This document shows, in pieces, positions 52,246 to 64,000 of a stretch of DNA of 64,000 nucleotides. The stretch's first letter is position 1. Each line of letters starts with the position of its first letter. The DNA lies in NCBI GenBank assembly GCA_016584305.1, contig JACEEZ010001149.1:2501-66500 (forward strand), given 5' to 3'. The position numbers were made by a program, and so were the translations under genes. The notes below the pieces were generated by a model. It was not told where the DNA came from, did not search any database, and worked only from the letters and a program-made list of their open reading frames with translations. This DNA comes from Chionoecetes opilio. Lineage: Eukaryota > Arthropoda > Malacostraca > Decapoda > Majidae.

Positions 52246-55140
52246 CACATCAAATTAAGAGTCATTGTTATATTAACTATCTAAATAATTATCCCTCGCC
52301 CCCCCCCTCATCTCATCCTAGTCATTCACAGTATAATAATCATCTCACGTCAGCCAGTCGTGTTGTTCCAAACACCCCGATTTTTCCCGCCGACTAATCA
52401 AAAAACCTTTTTGTTCGCCTCGGGACAAGTCACTCTCTCTCTGACTGCCCACAAGGTAAGACCTCTCCGTTGTTTCACCTCCCTACCTCCCCTTAGTTAT
52501 ATAGTATGCATATCAATATATATGTATACCGTTGTGTAATATTCATTATCATAAGTGTTATAGTATATTGAAAACACTCTCTCTCTCTGACTGCCCACAA
52601 GGTTAAGCGTGTGGACTCATCGAGGGAAGCGTGTAATACCCATGGTCCCGTGACACACCAACACTTTTCCCACATTTTTCCCCTCTTCGGTTGCTTTCAT
52701 GTTTAGCTTAGATGAATATAGGAAATAAACTAGAACCATAGAGTGGAGTGTTATAGATGAGAGGTTATAGGTTATGTCCCCTAGGATTTCCTGTAACTCA
52801 AGATAAGGTTTAGAGATATCAAAAGGGATAAGATTAATTTCCCCAAACATTCTCCTTTGAAAAAGGTGAAAGTAAGGTAAAGCAGGAAACAAGTCACAAT
52901 AAGAATGTTATACAGTGTAAATTGAGGATACGTGTATCAGTGATAATTCTCTTATGTGAAATAATCTGTCTTATTGAGAAGTTTAGCAAAGTAGTACATT
53001 AGTTCCTATGGGAATTCAATATTGAGACATTTGTTGTTTTCTACAAGTAAATTATACCAATGATGCTGACCTGACTAGTTTCGCTGCACCCCATGTGATC
53101 TATTCTCTGCTGAGGAAATACTTACTCACGTCTTCCCAAAGAGTTTCAGCCTTATTCGGTGCATGACTAATATCTCCATAACTACCATAATTCTCATATC
53201 TCACAAACGTGTTCAAGGGGTAGACCAGAGGATCACCCGCTTGGACTGGTGGCAGCATTTCCCTACTAAATAAAAATCATTTCATCGTTAGAAGTTATAA
53301 CTAACAAATATTTTTCTCCAGTGGAGAATTAAACAAATTAACTTCATTCCAACTCACATTGGATAAACAAGAGAGAAAAAAAACCCTGGCACCACACTAT
53401 AAGCAGCTACTCTACTACAAGCAACTACTACTACTACAAGCAATTACTTCTATTACAAGCAACTACTACAATCAACTACTACAAGCAGCAAATAACTACA
53501 AGTATTACTACAACTACAAGCAATTACAAGAGAGAGAGAGGCAGCCACACTCAAGCAACTTAACTCAGCGCATTCCTTCACTCATGAGGTCGCAGCATCA
53601 ACACTACCTACCAACCACCCTGCCGCCGACCCAGACAGCTGACGCGATGCTACCCGAAGCTGCCTTACCACACCAGGCAACGACATCTCATCTCTACTGG
53701 CTCTACGTATCTTCCGCCGCCGCAGATCTTCTCATCATGACCCACCGCAACACAAGCAACACAACAACCAGCCCCACCCACAACTTAATACCCTCAAGCA
53801 ACAAAGACACACAATACCTTTCCCCCCCTCAGACAGAAACCCCCCCCCCCCCGCCCCTCACACCCTCTGTCTTCATGGCGCACAGTGCTAAGTCAGCCCC
53901 CCCACTCCGCCCAGACCACAGCGTCCTTCCCACTCCCCACTTCCACTACCACTTGCTAACACACTACCCGTCCCTCCTTACGGACTTGGCGCGACGCAAC
54001 ACAGCAACTGTGTCTGAGTATATATTTATTATTTCTTAAATTGTGTATGTATAATATGTTGTTATTTTTTTTCTAATATGAACTCTTTAACAGATTGTAT
54101 GTATCCAGCCACTGTACTGTACATCCGTCATCCAGGCATCAACCCACCTGTGTGTTGTTTATCCGTCGCTCACCAGGCCCTCACCTAATCATTCACCAAT
54201 GCTAGTAGCAAACAGCTAAGTAGTTTTGACAGTTTTGGGCAGTTATACAGTTGTAGGTATTACACAAATGTTACATTATTACATTACATTATATTAGTGT
54301 CTCACACAGTGACGTTCACATCTACAACACCTCTTTAACGGACATTTTCAACGTTAGAAGTATATTATAGTGCTATTTTAACATATATTTACATTTAATT
54401 TTACAATGGCTACGTACAGTACATTCTTACAGACTCCGTCAACGCACTTACATCATTGTGCTAAGCAAACAACTATCTATCCCTCATATAATAGGCGAAG
54501 TTCTAGGCCGCATTATACCCACAACTTTTTCCCTACGATACACGGTAGGAGTAGATATTCTTCCCGCTATAAGCAACATAAGCATTACACTCCACCGTAT
54601 CAGGTGAAGCGACGTTATCAACGTCATGATAGCTACAATTACGCACGTACTAGTTATTTTTGTGTGTTTTGTAAAGTTCCAGGACATACTCTGTCACATT
54701 GTAGATCAATAGACTACAACAGATACGTAATTTACAAGAAACAGTATTGTGTATATCATAACTCCTGGAGTCATAACTCTGACCAGTGCCGTTATTTGCA
54801 ACACAGGCAACAGCACTTATTCCCTCCCGCCGACGGAGGAAGGTTTAGGCACAATATACAACGCCCCTACATGACACATGTTCCTCATGGAGACGCACAC
54901 AATGTGAATGTAGTACAGAGTTCCTCAGAGGTTAACATAGTAAAGCAATATTTTCCTTTACCCATGCCAGACAAGGTTAAACCTATCATTACAGTTCATA
55001 CTACTGAACAAACATTTACAGGGTACCTTCGTAGTGACATTACGAAATGATGGATAACTTAGATGAGGTATCTATAGGCATCTACTTTATCCAGATCTCA
55101 CTGTGCCCCGTATCCACAGGACAAGCAATTACCTGCTTTT
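52246..55140 (+). repeat. 2.9-kb block, first copy (clean)
   Basis: Leader and gag region of the LTR element, repeated at 55160-58070. It contains two short direct repeats of ctctgactgcccacaagg (near 52440 and 52590) and a low-complexity stretch rich in ctacaagcaa (53400-53530). The frame 53359-54039 (Gln/Tyr-rich, then Pro/Thr-rich) is open but unrecognised; it could be the N-terminal part of gag. The copy ends at 55140 and is joined to the next by a run of eight G, then A and G runs. Confidence 0.85.
54406..55050 (+). CDS. Gag nucleocapsid-like protein of the LTR element
   Basis: The ATG at 54406 opens 214 codons. Residues 1-80 are Tyr/His/Arg/Ser-rich and basic. CVFCKVPGHTLSHC is a C-x2-C-x4-H-x4-C zinc knuckle, and CVYHNSWSHNSDQC is a variant with His at the second ligand (C-x2-H-x4-H-x4-C). 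Further on, VNVVQSSSEV and KPIITVHTTEQTFTGYL lead toward the protease; the frame stops at 55050. Nucleocapsid domains bind and package the element RNA. The start may be that of a shorter gag or an internal Met. In the second copy (from about 57320) the same region is broken by indels. Confidence 0.7.
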   Translation: MATYSTFLQTPSTHLHHCAKQTTIYPSYNRRSSRPHYTHNFFPTIHGRSRYSSRYKQHKHYTPPYQVKRRYQRHDSYNYARTSYFCVFCKVPGHTLSHCRSIDYNRYVIYKKQYCVYHNSWSHNSDQCRYLQHRQQHLFPPADGGRFRHNIQRPYMTHVPHGDAHNVNVVQSSSEVNIVKQYFPLPMPDKVKPIITVHTTEQTFTGYLRSDITK

Positions 55141-55159
55141 AGGGGGGGGAAAAGGGCTT

Positions 55160-58070
55160 CACATCAATTAAGAGTCCATGTTATATTAACTATCTAATAC
55201 TTATCCTCGCCCCCCCCTCATCTCATCCTAGTCATTCACAGTATAATACTCATCTCACGTCAGCCAGTCGTGTTTGTTCCAAACACCCCGATTTTTTCCG
55301 CCGACTAATCAAACAAAACCTTTTGTTCGCCTCGGGCCAAGTCACTCTCTCTCTGCTGCCACAAGGTAAACCTCTCCGTGTTTCACCTCCCTACCTCCCC
55401 TTAGTTATCTAGTTATGCATATCGACTATATATGTATACCGTGTGTTAATTTTCAAATTATCATAGTGGTTAAGTGTATTGAAAACACTCTCTCTCTCCT
55501 CTGACTGCCCACAAGGTTTAAGCGTGTGGACTTCATCTAGGGAAGCGTGTAATACCATAGGTCCCGTTACACCCACACTTTTCCCACATTTTTCCCTCTT
55601 CGTTGCTTTCATGTGTTAGCTTTAGATGAATATAGGAAATAAACTAGAACCATAGAGTGAGGTTATAGATGAGAGGTTTATAGTTATGTCCCCTAGGATT
55701 TCCTGTACTCAAGTAAGGTTTAGAGAATATCAAAGGATAAGATTATTTTCCCACCAGTCGCCTTTGAAAAAGGTGACGTAAGGTAAAGCGGAACAAGTCA
55801 CAATACGAATGTTTACAGTGTAAATTGAGGATAAGTTATAGTGATAGATTCTCTTATGTGAAATAATCTGTCTATTGAGAAGTTTACAAGTAGTACATTA
55901 GGTCCTATGGGAATTCAATATTGAGACATTGTCTTTGATTTCTACAAGTAAAATATACCAATGATGCTGACCTGACTTAGTATTTCGCTGCACCCATGTG
56001 AATCTATTCTCTGCTGAGGAATACTTACTCACGTCTTTCCAAAGAGTTTCAGCCTTATTCTGTGCATGACAATTCTCCATACTACCATATTCTCATATCT
56101 CAACAAACGTGGTCAACGTCAGACAAGAGGATCACCCGCTTGGCTGTGGCAAGCATTTCCCTACGAAATAAAAATCATTTCATCGTTAGAAGTTATAAAC
56201 TAACAAATATTTTCTCCGTGGAGATTAAACAATTTAACTTCATCATTCCAACTCACATTGGATAAACAAGAGAGAAAACAAAGCCCTGGAACCACACTAT
56301 ATCCATCTACCTCTACTACAGTCACTACTTACTACACAAGCAATTACTTCGTATTGCAAAGCCAAAAAAACTAAACCTACAATCAACACTACAAGCCGCA
56401 ATAACTACAAGTATTACTACAAATACAAGCAATTACAAGAGAGCAGAGGCAGCCAACTCAAGCACTTAACGCAGCGCATCCTTCACTGCATGGGGTCCGC
56501 AGGGCATCAACACTACCCTCCCACCATCCCTGCCAGCCGACCAGACAGCTGACGCGATGCTACCCGAAGCTGCCTTTACCACCCAGGCAACCGACATCGT
56601 CATCTCTACCGGCTCTACTATCTTCCGCCGCCGCAGATCTTCTCCATCATGACCACCGCAACACAGCACACAACCACGCAGCCCCACCCACACTTAATAC
56701 CCTCAGCACAAAGACACACAATACCTTTTCCTTTTCCCCCCCTGACAGAAACCCCACCCCCCCCCGCCCCTCACACCCTTCTGTCTTCATGCGCACAGTG
56801 CTAAGTCAGAGCCCCCCACTCCGCCCAGACCACAGGGGGGGGGGGGGCGTCCTTCCCATCCCCACTTCCACTACACGTTCTAACACAACACCCTCCCTCC
56901 TTAAGACTGCGCGACGCAACACATCAACTGTGTCTGAGATATAGTTATTATTTCTTAAATTGTGTATGTTAATATTTTGGTTATTTTTTTTCTAATATGA
57001 CTCTTTAACAGATTGTATGTATCCATCCACTGTACTGTACCTCCGTCATCCAGGCATCAACCCACCTGGGTTGTTTTAGCCGTTCGCCTCACCAGGGCCC
57101 TCACTAATCATTCCACAATGCTATAGCAAAACAGCTAAGTAGTTTTGACAGTTTTGGGCAAGTTTTACCAGTTTGTAGTATTACACACATTTACTATTAC
57201 ATTACATTATATTCAGTGTCTCACACAGTACGTCTCACTCTACAACACTTCTTTAACGACATTTTCAACGTAGAATATATTATAGTGCTATTTTAACATA
57301 TTTTACATTTAATTTTTACAATGGCTACGTACAGTACATTCTTACAGACCCGTCAACGCCTTACTCATTGTGCTAAGTCAACCACTATCTAGCCCTCATA
57401 TAATTAGGCGAAGTCTAGGCCGCATTTACCCCAACTTTTTCCCTACGATACACGTAGGAGTAGATATTCTTCCCGCTATAAGCAACATAAGCATTACACT
57501 CCACCGGTATCAGGTGAAGGAACGTTATCAAACGTCGTGAATAGCTACATTACGCCACGTACTAGTTATTTTTGTGTGTTTGTAAAGTTTCCAGGACATA
57601 CTCTGTCCACTATGTAGATCAATATACTACAACAGATGCCGTAATTTACGAGAACAGTATTGTGTATATCTACCTCCCTGAGTCATAACCTGACCATTGC
57701 CGTTTATTTTCAACACAGGCCGCAGCACACTTATTCCTCCCGCACGACCGGGAGGAAGGTTAGGCACATATACAACGCCGCCTACATGACACTTTTCCTC
57801 ATGGATACGCACCAAATTTTGGGGGTGAATGTAGTACAGAGTTTCCTCCGAGGTTAACATAGTAAAAGCAATATTTTTCCTTTACCCATGCCAGACAAGG
57901 TTAAACCTCTCATATACAGTTCATACTACTGAAGCAAACATTTCCAGGGTACATTCGTAGTGACTTACTGCAAATGATGAACCTTAGATGAGGGTCTCTA
58001 TAGGTACTCTACTTTATAACCAAGATCTCACTGTGCCTGTCACCACAAGGACAAGCATTACCTGGCTTTT
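55160..58070 (+). repeat. 2.9-kb block, second copy (indel-ridden)
   Basis: Matches 52246-55140 along its whole length. Most differences are single-base insertions or deletions rather than substitutions, plus an inserted run of about 13 G near 56836. Frames open in copy 1 are broken here. Only this copy continues into protease and pol. A tandem duplication caused by unmerged assembly of uncorrected long reads is the simplest explanation; a true duplication is not excluded. Confidence 0.85.
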
Positions 58071-60340
58071 ATGACACAGGTGCAGGTGCAAATATTATGG
58101 ACATAGATACACTGATGCATTGACGTAAGAAAACGAAATCTGTCCTATTCTTAGAGCCTCCTCAATCAGACTGACAGGTTTAAATAGCTAGAATCCCTGT
58201 CATATGTAAGTATGGCTTCACTTAAAATTTGAGGAATTCGTGCCTGCAACCCTATCTGTTTCCATATTCACAGTGATTACATTCCCTTTTGACTCCTCCT
58301 GATGTAGTTCACAATTGCAGATGACTGCATTGAAGGTTGCATCTACTTACACGGGATTAGGTTATGAACATATGTTACCCGAAGTCAAAAATCCTTCCCC
58401 AGTGGCTTCCATTTATTCTACAATATGCAATTCCTGAATTACGTAAATAATTACTAGCGTGCCCAGCGGCCCATCAGCGTTGACAAGCTCACGTTTGAAA
58501 TAGAATTCACTTGAGTAACCTGAACTGATTCCTGTTTCTACTACTACCCTTTCTACTGTTCTCTGTCCTTCGCAAGATTCTTAGACACAACCGTGCCCTT
58601 CTAGTGGGAGACGCTTCACTAAACGCGCGCATCTCTTTTGGTATCCTCTGAAACTTGCCGGTTTGAATGATGAAATGCGAAGCTATATGTGTTGAGTTGA
58701 ATCAGTACGAGTGAAGACTCTTTCATGCATCAGCATTGTGCAGTGTTTAACACCAAGGGCATTACTAAAAGTGTACATTCATAATTAGTCAGACCGTGCA
58801 CTCAAAGCTGCCACACAGGAACGTACTTAACCGATTTTCGTGTCAACTCCAGCTGCAGTGAGTCTGATTGCGAACTTTGCCCTAGTTCCATTTTATCAAC
58901 TGTGGAAACCCTGCCACTGATCATGCACAGTGTGTTACAGATGCCACTCAGTCCTTCGCTTAGAGTGATATGGATTTTCCAGAGTCAAAGCAAGCACTAG
59001 TGCCAGTTACTAACTGCAAATCATGACACAATTGCCGATACAAGGGGATTCTTTCGTACACAAACCTTATTACCATCACATTCCTTTGCTACCTGACCTT
59101 ACCTATCTACATCCAGCATAAGATTTACCCCACTCACAAAGGTTCTATACTTGATGGCATGGGGTTAGAAAATGTTAAGAGGATGAGGTTATTGGCCATC
59201 CCAGCCCTGGAAACTTTCCATTATTTTTGATCCCTAAAAAAACAGGCGCTTGGCGACCGTCCGTAGACTATCGGCGCCTAAAATGATGTTTGTTAGTTAC
59301 AAGTAGCTTTGACCAGTATTGCAGGAATTCTGATGTCCATAGGGCCTGATACGCAAAGTGTTCTCTACGACTCGAACCTTGTCAGTGATACTGGCAGGTC
59401 CCATTAGATGACGTAATCTAAGGCCTCACAGCGTTCATACTCCTGCAGCCATTACGCCTTTCAAAAAGCTACCACTTGGATGCAGGCCGCACCACTATCT
59501 TTTTCAGATCTCATCAACAACTGTTTTCTGAGATTACATAGGGGATACAGTTTTTGCAATTCCTGGACACATAATTTATTTGTACCCCCGACACAACTCT
59601 CCCTACTACCACTAACAGGGTACTTCTAAACTTAAAGAATGCTAATTGAAGGTTAAACTATCAAATGTTTCCTTTTAAAGAAACAATTTCTTTCTTGGGG
59701 TCATGTTTTTGGATGCACAGGTTTACATACTACCACGTCTAAGTAGATGCAATAAATAAATTTTCCAAAACCTAAAAAGGTCAAAGCCCTAAGAAGTGTT
59801 TTGGGCCTCAGTGGTTTTTACGGCAATTTATCATGGATTACTCACGAATTGCAAGTCCACTATCACTCTCTTAAGAAAGATTATCATTTCATGGGAAACT
59901 CCACAGATCAAGCATTTTCTAAATTAAAGGCATTTGTTGTGTGATGCCCCAGTCCTTTCTTACCTATTTTTTACACGTCGTTTTACACTCCACTGGATGC
60001 ATAGATGTACCCTTTGGTGGCTGTTCTGAATGCAGAAGGATGATAGAGGTAAATAGCGTGCATTAGCTTTGCAGCAGGACTCCTTAATCCCGCAGAGCGT
60101 AACTATTCAACCACCCATAAGGAAGCTCTGGGCGGTCGTATGTTCTTTTAAAAGCATTTTCAAATCTGTAATTTATGGACAACATCTGTTAAAACACATC
60201 ATGAACCTGTAGTAGATTATTCAATCCAAGGAACTGTCAGGCAAATTAGCACGTTGGGCGCCTGACGATTACTAGCTTCCACCCCAAATTTGAGTATCTG
60301 TCAGGCCAAAGTAAATTTCGGGCTGATTCACTATCACAAA
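58068..60340 (+). pseudogene. Gypsy-type protease, reverse transcriptase and RNase H
   Basis: FYDTGAGANIMDI at 58068-58105 contains the D-T-G-A active site of a retropepsin. The RT is recognisable in pieces: a block like PSHSPW and then PKKTGAWRPSVDYRRL-type wording across 59195-59280 (broken by shifts), a degraded catalytic region near 59540, and a block with FPKPK and FLGHV-like words at 59690-59800. RNase H or its edge gives NPAERNYSTTHKEAL near 60085-60130 and EYLSGQSKFRADSLSQ at 60293-60340. Frames change every few dozen codons. Domain order and motifs identify Ty3/Gypsy pol; activity cannot be judged from this sequence. Confidence 0.72.
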
Positions 60341-61250
60341 ATATTGCACTTGTAACCGCAACAAACCTGAACCACCAAAACATGACCACCAAATCGCTAT
60401 TCCCACAGTGCTACATACAACCTTTGGTGCGAGATCATATCTCACGACAAACAGGAACCTAAACCCAGTTACACAGCTGATAGTACTGTGTGAAATTATC
60501 CTCACCACCCTCTCATCTTGGTAGAGTGGTGGTTTGATCCCCCCCCCCCCCCTTGTGAGTGAGGTAGTTGACACGGGCCCTCGTCATAGGAGGGTGAGTA
60601 TAGGGATCTATCTATATATAAATATAATGGTAATGGTAATATTTAATGTACTTTAAGTAAATGATTAGTACTGGTATAGGATAATTAATATTCTCAGTGC
60701 TATTAACCATTTGCACCTTATATAATTAGCCCTTGATTGGAGCGAACTGGGCTATTGGTCGCCGTCATTTAAATTTGCAATCAACCAATTGAGGTGGTCC
60801 CCCTGTAATTTGTGGTGGCCGCCACCAGCCGGCCACTCTTGGAGAATCAGTTCCCTCCAGACCTTCGCCTTAATAACATCTCTTACTAATATACGTGCTT
60901 GTGTAAAGAAGAGATGTGTACATACTTTAATTGTACATAAGAGTGTAAAAAGAATAGGACTGTGTTAAAATGCGACACACTGAATATTGCCGCGTCAGAT
61001 TACTGGTGTGATAGCCCACTTGACGCCCAACTACCGCCTCCAGCCCACCGCCTCTGTCATTCACGGGCGGGCTCTGAATCAACGCCGCGACCACATCGAT
61101 CTTAAGGACAGGCAGTGTTAATACAAGCCTACAGCCCATTTCAACCCACTATCCACCGATAAGTATCCTAGTTAGTTGATTAGCTAGGATGATGTGTCGG
61201 GAGATGGGTTTGATTGATTAGGTAAGAACCCTCATATTAAATATGTCTGT
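60341..61250. other. Spacer between RNase H and integrase with (C)n; possible insertion
   Basis: About 900 bases, longer than usual between these domains. It includes a run of 15 C at 60538-60552, AT-rich sequence and the word pair cctgtccttaaga. Part may be an inserted fragment or misassembled sequence; nothing was identified. Confidence 0.4.
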
Positions 61251-61299
61251 GACATAAATTCCCACAAGTACCTTCTACACTTATACCAAGATTTCTTTC

Positions 61300-62100
61300 C
61301 CTTTTACATGATTCTAGCCTTGCAGGTCACCCTGGGAAAGATAGATGCTTGCAATCCAAGCAGTTTTAGAATACTTTTGACGTTTCTGCCCGTGATATTT
61401 TTTGCTCACATAGATAATGTCCGTCATGCGCTGAACAAAGGTTCAGGTTGGTAAACCTGCCCCTATGCTACCTAGCCTACACCTAAAGACCTTGTGAGAC
61501 AATAGCCATAGACTTTGTAAAACTCCACTAACAGAATCTGGTTCTCATGCTTGTTAGTAGCCATTGATCATTTTTCTAGGTTTTCTTTTGGTCCCCTAAA
61601 AGACACAACGGCTCTGACAGTTGCTAAAGCACTTACGATGAAGTTTTTTCTTAAAATTCAATACACCATCCACATTGCTCCTTGACATGGTACCGAGTTT
61701 TAACAATCAAATTCTCACTGATATTGCAAACTTTTCAACATAAACAAATGTAACATACTAGCTATCACCCTAGCAGCACGGCATGGTAAAGAAAGACAGA
61801 ATATAGGAAGCTTATCAACTCCTGAATTCATTACCTCAACCATACAGTTCACACTGGATTAAATGTGGATGCCACAAGTATCTGCCACACTAAACTCTTC
61901 CTTACACAGTCTACATGTGAAACACCACATTTCATTGTATTTTGGGCGACAAAGACTACTTACACTCATTCTAGAGGAGAGTCCACAGCCATATATAATT
62001 TTGATGACTACGTAAGTTTAGTGGCTGTTTTCAGAAAATATACAAGCGTGTAACAGACGCTATTGATTTGTCCAAGGAAGACATGATTAAGTAATCAACG
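61300..62100 (+). pseudogene. Gypsy-type integrase, broken
   Basis: SLAGHPGKDRCL (His/Cys zinc region edge) near 61318-61355, then pieces of the catalytic core: LLVAIDHFSRF-type wording at 61550-61585 and PLKDTTALTVAKAL at 61591-61635. Later parts are frameshifted. Integrase joins the element DNA to the chromosome. Its position after RNase H supports Ty3/Gypsy rather than Copia. Confidence 0.68.
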
Positions 62101-64000
62101 CCATACACAGCAGAAAAAGCCAATTGCTATAGGTGAATGTAGTTTATTAGTTTCAGGTACACATTAACGTCCAAGTTTAGATGTCCTACATTTGAGGAGC
62201 TTACGAGTCATTGCATTAAACATGGACTACAAAATACTATACAGCTATTTATAAATACCAATGCAAGACAGTCCATATTGACCAGTTAAACGAGTACCTA
62301 GAAGATTAGATACGGTTAAGATTGCCATGCCCAAATACTAAAAACACCGGAACGCACCTGTAGTTAATGATAACACCACACACTGCTACCAATGATTACC
62401 GTCACAAATTGCGTCACCACGCGATAAACAGCAGTTTCGATTATATTCCATACCATTCCATATCATTACATTTTTATATCTTCCTGATTTATTTCCCAAT
62501 TACCATGTAATTCTGAATTTTAATGTGTGTTGTGTCTCATTTTAGGAAAGGTCTACACAAACACACTAACCATGTTATAGACACTTGAAAATCTTAACAT
62601 TGGTGTTTTAATTTTTTTTGGTTTAGCTACATATTTTCCTACCAAGCTACTAGTAGAACCTGATATAGTTTTTTCATTTTTAACTTGTAACTCTGCACGA
62701 TAGAAACTCTAATGGATAGCAGAACCTAATAACCTATATATATATATCGCTTCACATTTAGAGATACTATTAGTCAAGCTGTTTTGTATTACACCACAGT
62801 GTGCATTGGCGGATGACAGTGCCGCATTCTTCATCCTTGAGGAATTATACTGCACCTTATTGTTCGAAATACGTTATTTACTTGCATGAAATACTACCCA
62901 TGCATTATACAACCCATGTATTTCAATGCATACGTGAATTACATTCACTACAGAAATGATTTACTTAGTCTTCCTGTTGTACCCGATCACTATATGAAGT
63001 GTGTATTGGTAGGAATTGTGTACTTACTAACATACTAATCTATGTACTATATGCATACAAGCAGTTACTCTAGAACTATTTACATAACATGATGCTCACA
63101 ATGTATTACCTATGTTACAACTACTAAATCATTTAGATTACTTACTAACAATTCAAACTCGCAGAAAAATTACGAATGACTACTTTTTCCTTTATACGAC
63201 CTCAGAAACATTGATTGTTTCACAGTTTAACTTATCTCCTTAACATTGTTCACCATTGACGAATATAATTGTATTACTCTCAGCTGAAATTTTCTTCCTC
63301 TCAGTAAGGATTGATAAAGCATTTTCTTTGCTACCACTGGCACTATCGACATATTTTGAAATGTATAACCTATCTAGAGATTTACATGGTTCTCTGTTAA
63401 TGTAACTTGCACCATCAACCTCCTTGCTGATCTCTGAGACTCCATGTGTTTCAGACACTTTGTCTCGCTTCTCATGGAGATGCGGTATATATCATATCCA
63501 TACTGTGCCCAGTTCATTTTTCCATTTTAAAAGTTTCAGTCTGTTGCATATATAATTTGCTCAATGAGGATTTACTTTATTATATTCCACGTCATAACCA
63601 AATATGCCACCTTATCCTTTTACAGCACGAATGCTTACCAGGCTACCTTTGCAATTTTTCCTTGATGAGATTTCCTCCAATCGGAAGCTTTGTCTATTCC
63701 ACTCCCATGGCCACTTTAATTTTGTGTACATTTTAATTATCACTCCCGTGGAGACAGCCAATCTTATTTTTTATTCACCCTGATGACAGTTTCCTGTCCT
63801 CAGGCTAATTCATACTTTATTGTTAAATCAGGCTTCTTTAGCACAGGTTATTCCTACAATTCACATACAAAGTGCTCACACTCTACCTGTTTATACATCA
63901 CCATGTTTTTCTGAAGTCATTCAAATGGTTAAACTTCATTTAATTTCTGCTGCCAGTCAGTTTTACATTCGATGATGGTCACACATTATTCTATTACAAG
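62100..64000. other. 3' part of LTR element or flank; no gene established
   Basis: Mostly AT-rich and indel-prone. A plus-strand frame at 63446-63736 (96 codons, many Cys and hydrophobic residues) lies where some Gypsy elements carry an extra ORF, but nothing in it is diagnostic. No second LTR was found up to 64000. Confidence 0.4.

Larger units (their letters stand above)
51354..64000 (+). mobile_element. Ty3/Gypsy-type LTR retrotransposon (runs off window)
   Basis: Order: LTR, primer-binding site, long leader, gag nucleocapsid part, protease, RT, RNase H, integrase, as in Ty3/Gypsy elements (integrase after RNase H). The internal part is about 12.3 kb here, or about 9.4 kb after discounting the duplicated block 55160-58070, and the 3' LTR is not reached. 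From about 55.1 kb on, small indels break every frame. The element is inserted in the LINE RNase H fragment at 50596-51353. Confidence 0.8.

Overview
This window looks like nuclear DNA from an invertebrate with a very repeat-rich genome, most likely a decapod crustacean (crab, crayfish, lobster or shrimp). That is an inference from the extreme density of long (GA)n and (TG)n tracts, the mix of CR1-like, L2/Daphne-like, I-like and jockey-like LINEs, several tRNA-derived SINEs and the absence of any bacterial gene organisation. I see no complete host gene. Almost everything recognisable is transposon-derived, and almost every open reading frame is broken. The best host-gene candidates are two short phase-compatible exons on the minus strand, a signal-peptide exon near 49.6 kb and a GC-rich exon near 37.7 kb.

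Layout. 0-5.2 kb: two copies of one CR1-clade LINE in convergent orientation. 5.6-10 kb: a two-ORF LINE on the minus strand with an intact ORF1 and a broken ORF2. 10.2-15.8 kb: a 5.5-kb element with terminal inverted repeats of about 615 bp, inserted into another LINE 3' end; it carries a broken gene for a FEN1/PIN-like nuclease with an N-terminal Cys/His domain and a C-terminal CxC domain. 16-24 kb: SINEs, a decayed LINE endonuclease, a foldback MITE and a plus-strand LINE, interspersed with long dinucleotide tracts. 24-26 kb: tetranucleotide repeats and a polypurine tract. 26-27.5 kb: two adjacent PIF/Harbinger-type MITEs, one carrying a hAT-type MITE and the other a truncated LINE tail. 28-33.3 kb: more SINEs, LINE fragments and microsatellites. 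33.7-37.5 kb: a 20-bp satellite with higher-order structure. 37.6-39.5 kb: candidate exon, (GTA)n and a 51-bp minisatellite. 39.6-41.2 kb: a second, different nuclease-family gene relic. 43.4-48.1 kb: a C-rich tandem array and a jockey-like LINE in very poor sequence. 49.5-50.6 kb: candidate signal exon, 11-bp minisatellite and (AC)n. 50.6-51.3 kb: LINE RNase H fragment. 51.35 kb to the end: a Ty3/Gypsy-type LTR retrotransposon with a tandem 2.9-kb duplication that looks like an assembly artefact; from 55 kb onward the sequence is dense with small indels.

The most interesting signals are the long-TIR nuclease element and its second relative, retroelements that sit flush inside dinucleotide tracts with a consistent strand, a compound stem-loop with compensatory changes near several LINE 3' ends, and nested MITE insertions that can be proved from paralogous empty sites. 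All family names come from motifs I can read plus memory of the families; no searches were run.
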